Positions 5,989 through 6,589 of a stretch of 6,589 nt of DNA are shown piece by piece; position 1 is the first letter of the stretch; the number at the start of each line of letters is the position of its first letter. Source of the DNA: Promethearchaeota archaeon (GTDB taxonomy: Archaea > Asgardarchaeota > Lokiarchaeia > Sigynarchaeales > SOKP01); the NCBI GenBank assembly GCA_030668025.1, contig DAOUUT010000211.1:1-6589 (forward strand), written 5' to 3'. Below the pieces are notes generated by a model. It did no database searches. It saw only the letters and a program-made list of their open reading frames with translations, and was not told the DNA's origin. The position numbers and the translations under genes were made by a program.

Positions 5989-6589
5989 TTAGAAGCATCG
6001 GTGAATTACTTGAGGACCCATCTCCTTGTACTCGCGCCGTGTGACCCACATACGATGGAATGTCTTCAAGGAGCTTAAGATTGAACCGCCAATCCATACG
6101 GAATACATACGCTCTGGAGGGGCAATGATTTTAACATCAACGGACTCTGGGATCTGTTCCTTAACTTCTTTAGTTAAGCGTTCTTTAATTCCAGGGAACA
6201 TTGTTGAGCCACCAGAAAGTACAATATTACCATAAAGATCTCTACGAAGGTCAACATCACATTCAGTTATAGCACCTACAATTACATCATCGAGAGGTTC
6301 TAACTCTTTCCCGATTACTGATGGATTGAAGAAGCATTCAGGTGCTAAAAATCTTTCAACACCTACATTAATTGTCTCTCCATCGGGTAGCATGTAGCTT
6401 TTCTCAATTCCAGCAACTTTATTCTAGAGAATCATTTCTTTTTCTTGATCGAGTGCTACATAGCAGAGTTTTTCTTTGATATCTCTTACGATTTCTTTCT
6501 CTGCAGAAGTTGTAAAGGAATACCCTTTTTGACGGAGTAATCTTTGTAGGTATGTTGTGATATCACGGCCAGCAAGATCGATTCTTTGG
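5989..6589 (-). CDS. Actin (Asgard/loki-type), C-terminal part, cut by the window edge and interrupted by an in-frame TAG
   Basis: The minus-strand translation follows eukaryotic actin almost residue for residue from about position 176 to the end. Visible landmarks are [40 protein letters not shown], the nucleotide-binding [11 protein letters not shown], the hallmark [18 protein letters not shown], and the C-terminal HRCF (one residue shorter than the usual HRKCF). Actins polymerise into filaments with ATP, and Asgard actins are known to form filaments and bind profilins. Roughly 200 of about 375 residues lie in the window. Eleven codons before the Met at 6393 there is an amber codon (6424-6426). 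Aligned with human actin it falls near residue 230, in the exposed subdomain-4 loop, with no gap on either side. The open frame downstream of it, 5989-6393 (134 residues), would not fold as an actin by itself. Conservation on both sides argues for a recent nonsense change, a sequence error or readthrough rather than old decay. Confidence 0.93.
6424..6426 (-). other. In-frame amber (TAG) codon within the actin gene
   Basis: In the actin frame the codons read ATG ATT CTC TAG AAT AAA GTT, with normal actin sequence before and after and no length change relative to canonical actin. A single-base change from GAG, CAG, AAG, TTG or TCG would create it. TAG is also the natural stop of the LRR gene and of the 120-residue gene in this window, so it is not simply a sense codon throughout. 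Confidence 0.9.

Noticed and set aside
6026..6235. Plus-strand 69-codon frame opposite the actin gene
   Set aside because: It is antisense to highly conserved actin sequence and has no independent support.
4112..6426. Global reassignment of TAG to an amino acid
   Set aside because: The LRR gene and the 120-residue gene both end in TAG at sensible positions, so a genome-wide reassignment is not supported by this window; site-specific readthrough remains possible.
1..6589. Eukaryotic origin because of actin, SUFU and LRR genes
   Set aside because: Intron-free dense genes, Shine-Dalgarno elements, an FrhB-family gene and T-rich ends fit an Asgard archaeon better.
1..6589. CRISPR array, tRNA, rRNA or insertion sequence
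   Set aside because: No regularly spaced direct repeats, cloverleaf sequences, transposase frames or terminal inverted repeats were seen.

Overview
The window most likely comes from an Asgard archaeon of the Lokiarchaeia type. The right end encodes the C-terminal half of an intron-free actin that is very close to eukaryotic actin. It also carries a plant/animal-style 23-residue leucine-rich-repeat protein and a Suppressor-of-fused (SUFU) domain protein. The DNA is AT-rich, genes are intron-free and compactly spaced, and several have Shine-Dalgarno-like leaders and T-rich 3' ends, as in archaea. The lineage is inferred from protein content; no rRNA or tRNA gene is present to confirm it.

Layout, left to right. 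(1) 22-1134 (+): FrhB-family iron-sulfur flavoprotein with two N-terminal [4Fe-4S] motifs, followed by a T-rich stretch. (2) 1204-2178 (-): convergent, mostly helical protein that I do not recognise. (3) 2179-2546: AT-rich divergent intergenic region with a TATA-like box and one doubtful 30-codon frame. (4) 2547-3590 (+): two-helix membrane anchor fused to a SUFU domain; its ribosome-binding site points to a start slightly upstream at a rare ATT codon. (5) 3597-3741 (+): a short coding-like stretch that becomes a 47-codon gene if one A of an A5 run is removed. (6) 3752-4114 (+): small acidic helical protein of unknown function. (7) 4125-5699 (-): 524-residue LRR protein, tail-to-tail with the previous gene (10 bp apart). 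(8) 5700-5988: LRR gene leader, a relic of an actin 3' end, and the actin terminator region. (9) 5989-6589 (-): actin C-terminal part, truncated by the window edge and interrupted by an in-frame TAG.

The genes do not form one obvious pathway. The FrhB protein belongs to redox metabolism. The SUFU and LRR proteins and the small unknown proteins between them resemble accessory protein-interaction genes; SUFU domains in bacteria are known as immunity proteins of polymorphic toxin systems, but no toxin is visible here. The most notable observations are the amber codon in an otherwise well-conserved actin, a second actin 3' fragment just downstream of it, and the membrane-anchored SUFU protein next to a possibly frameshifted small gene.
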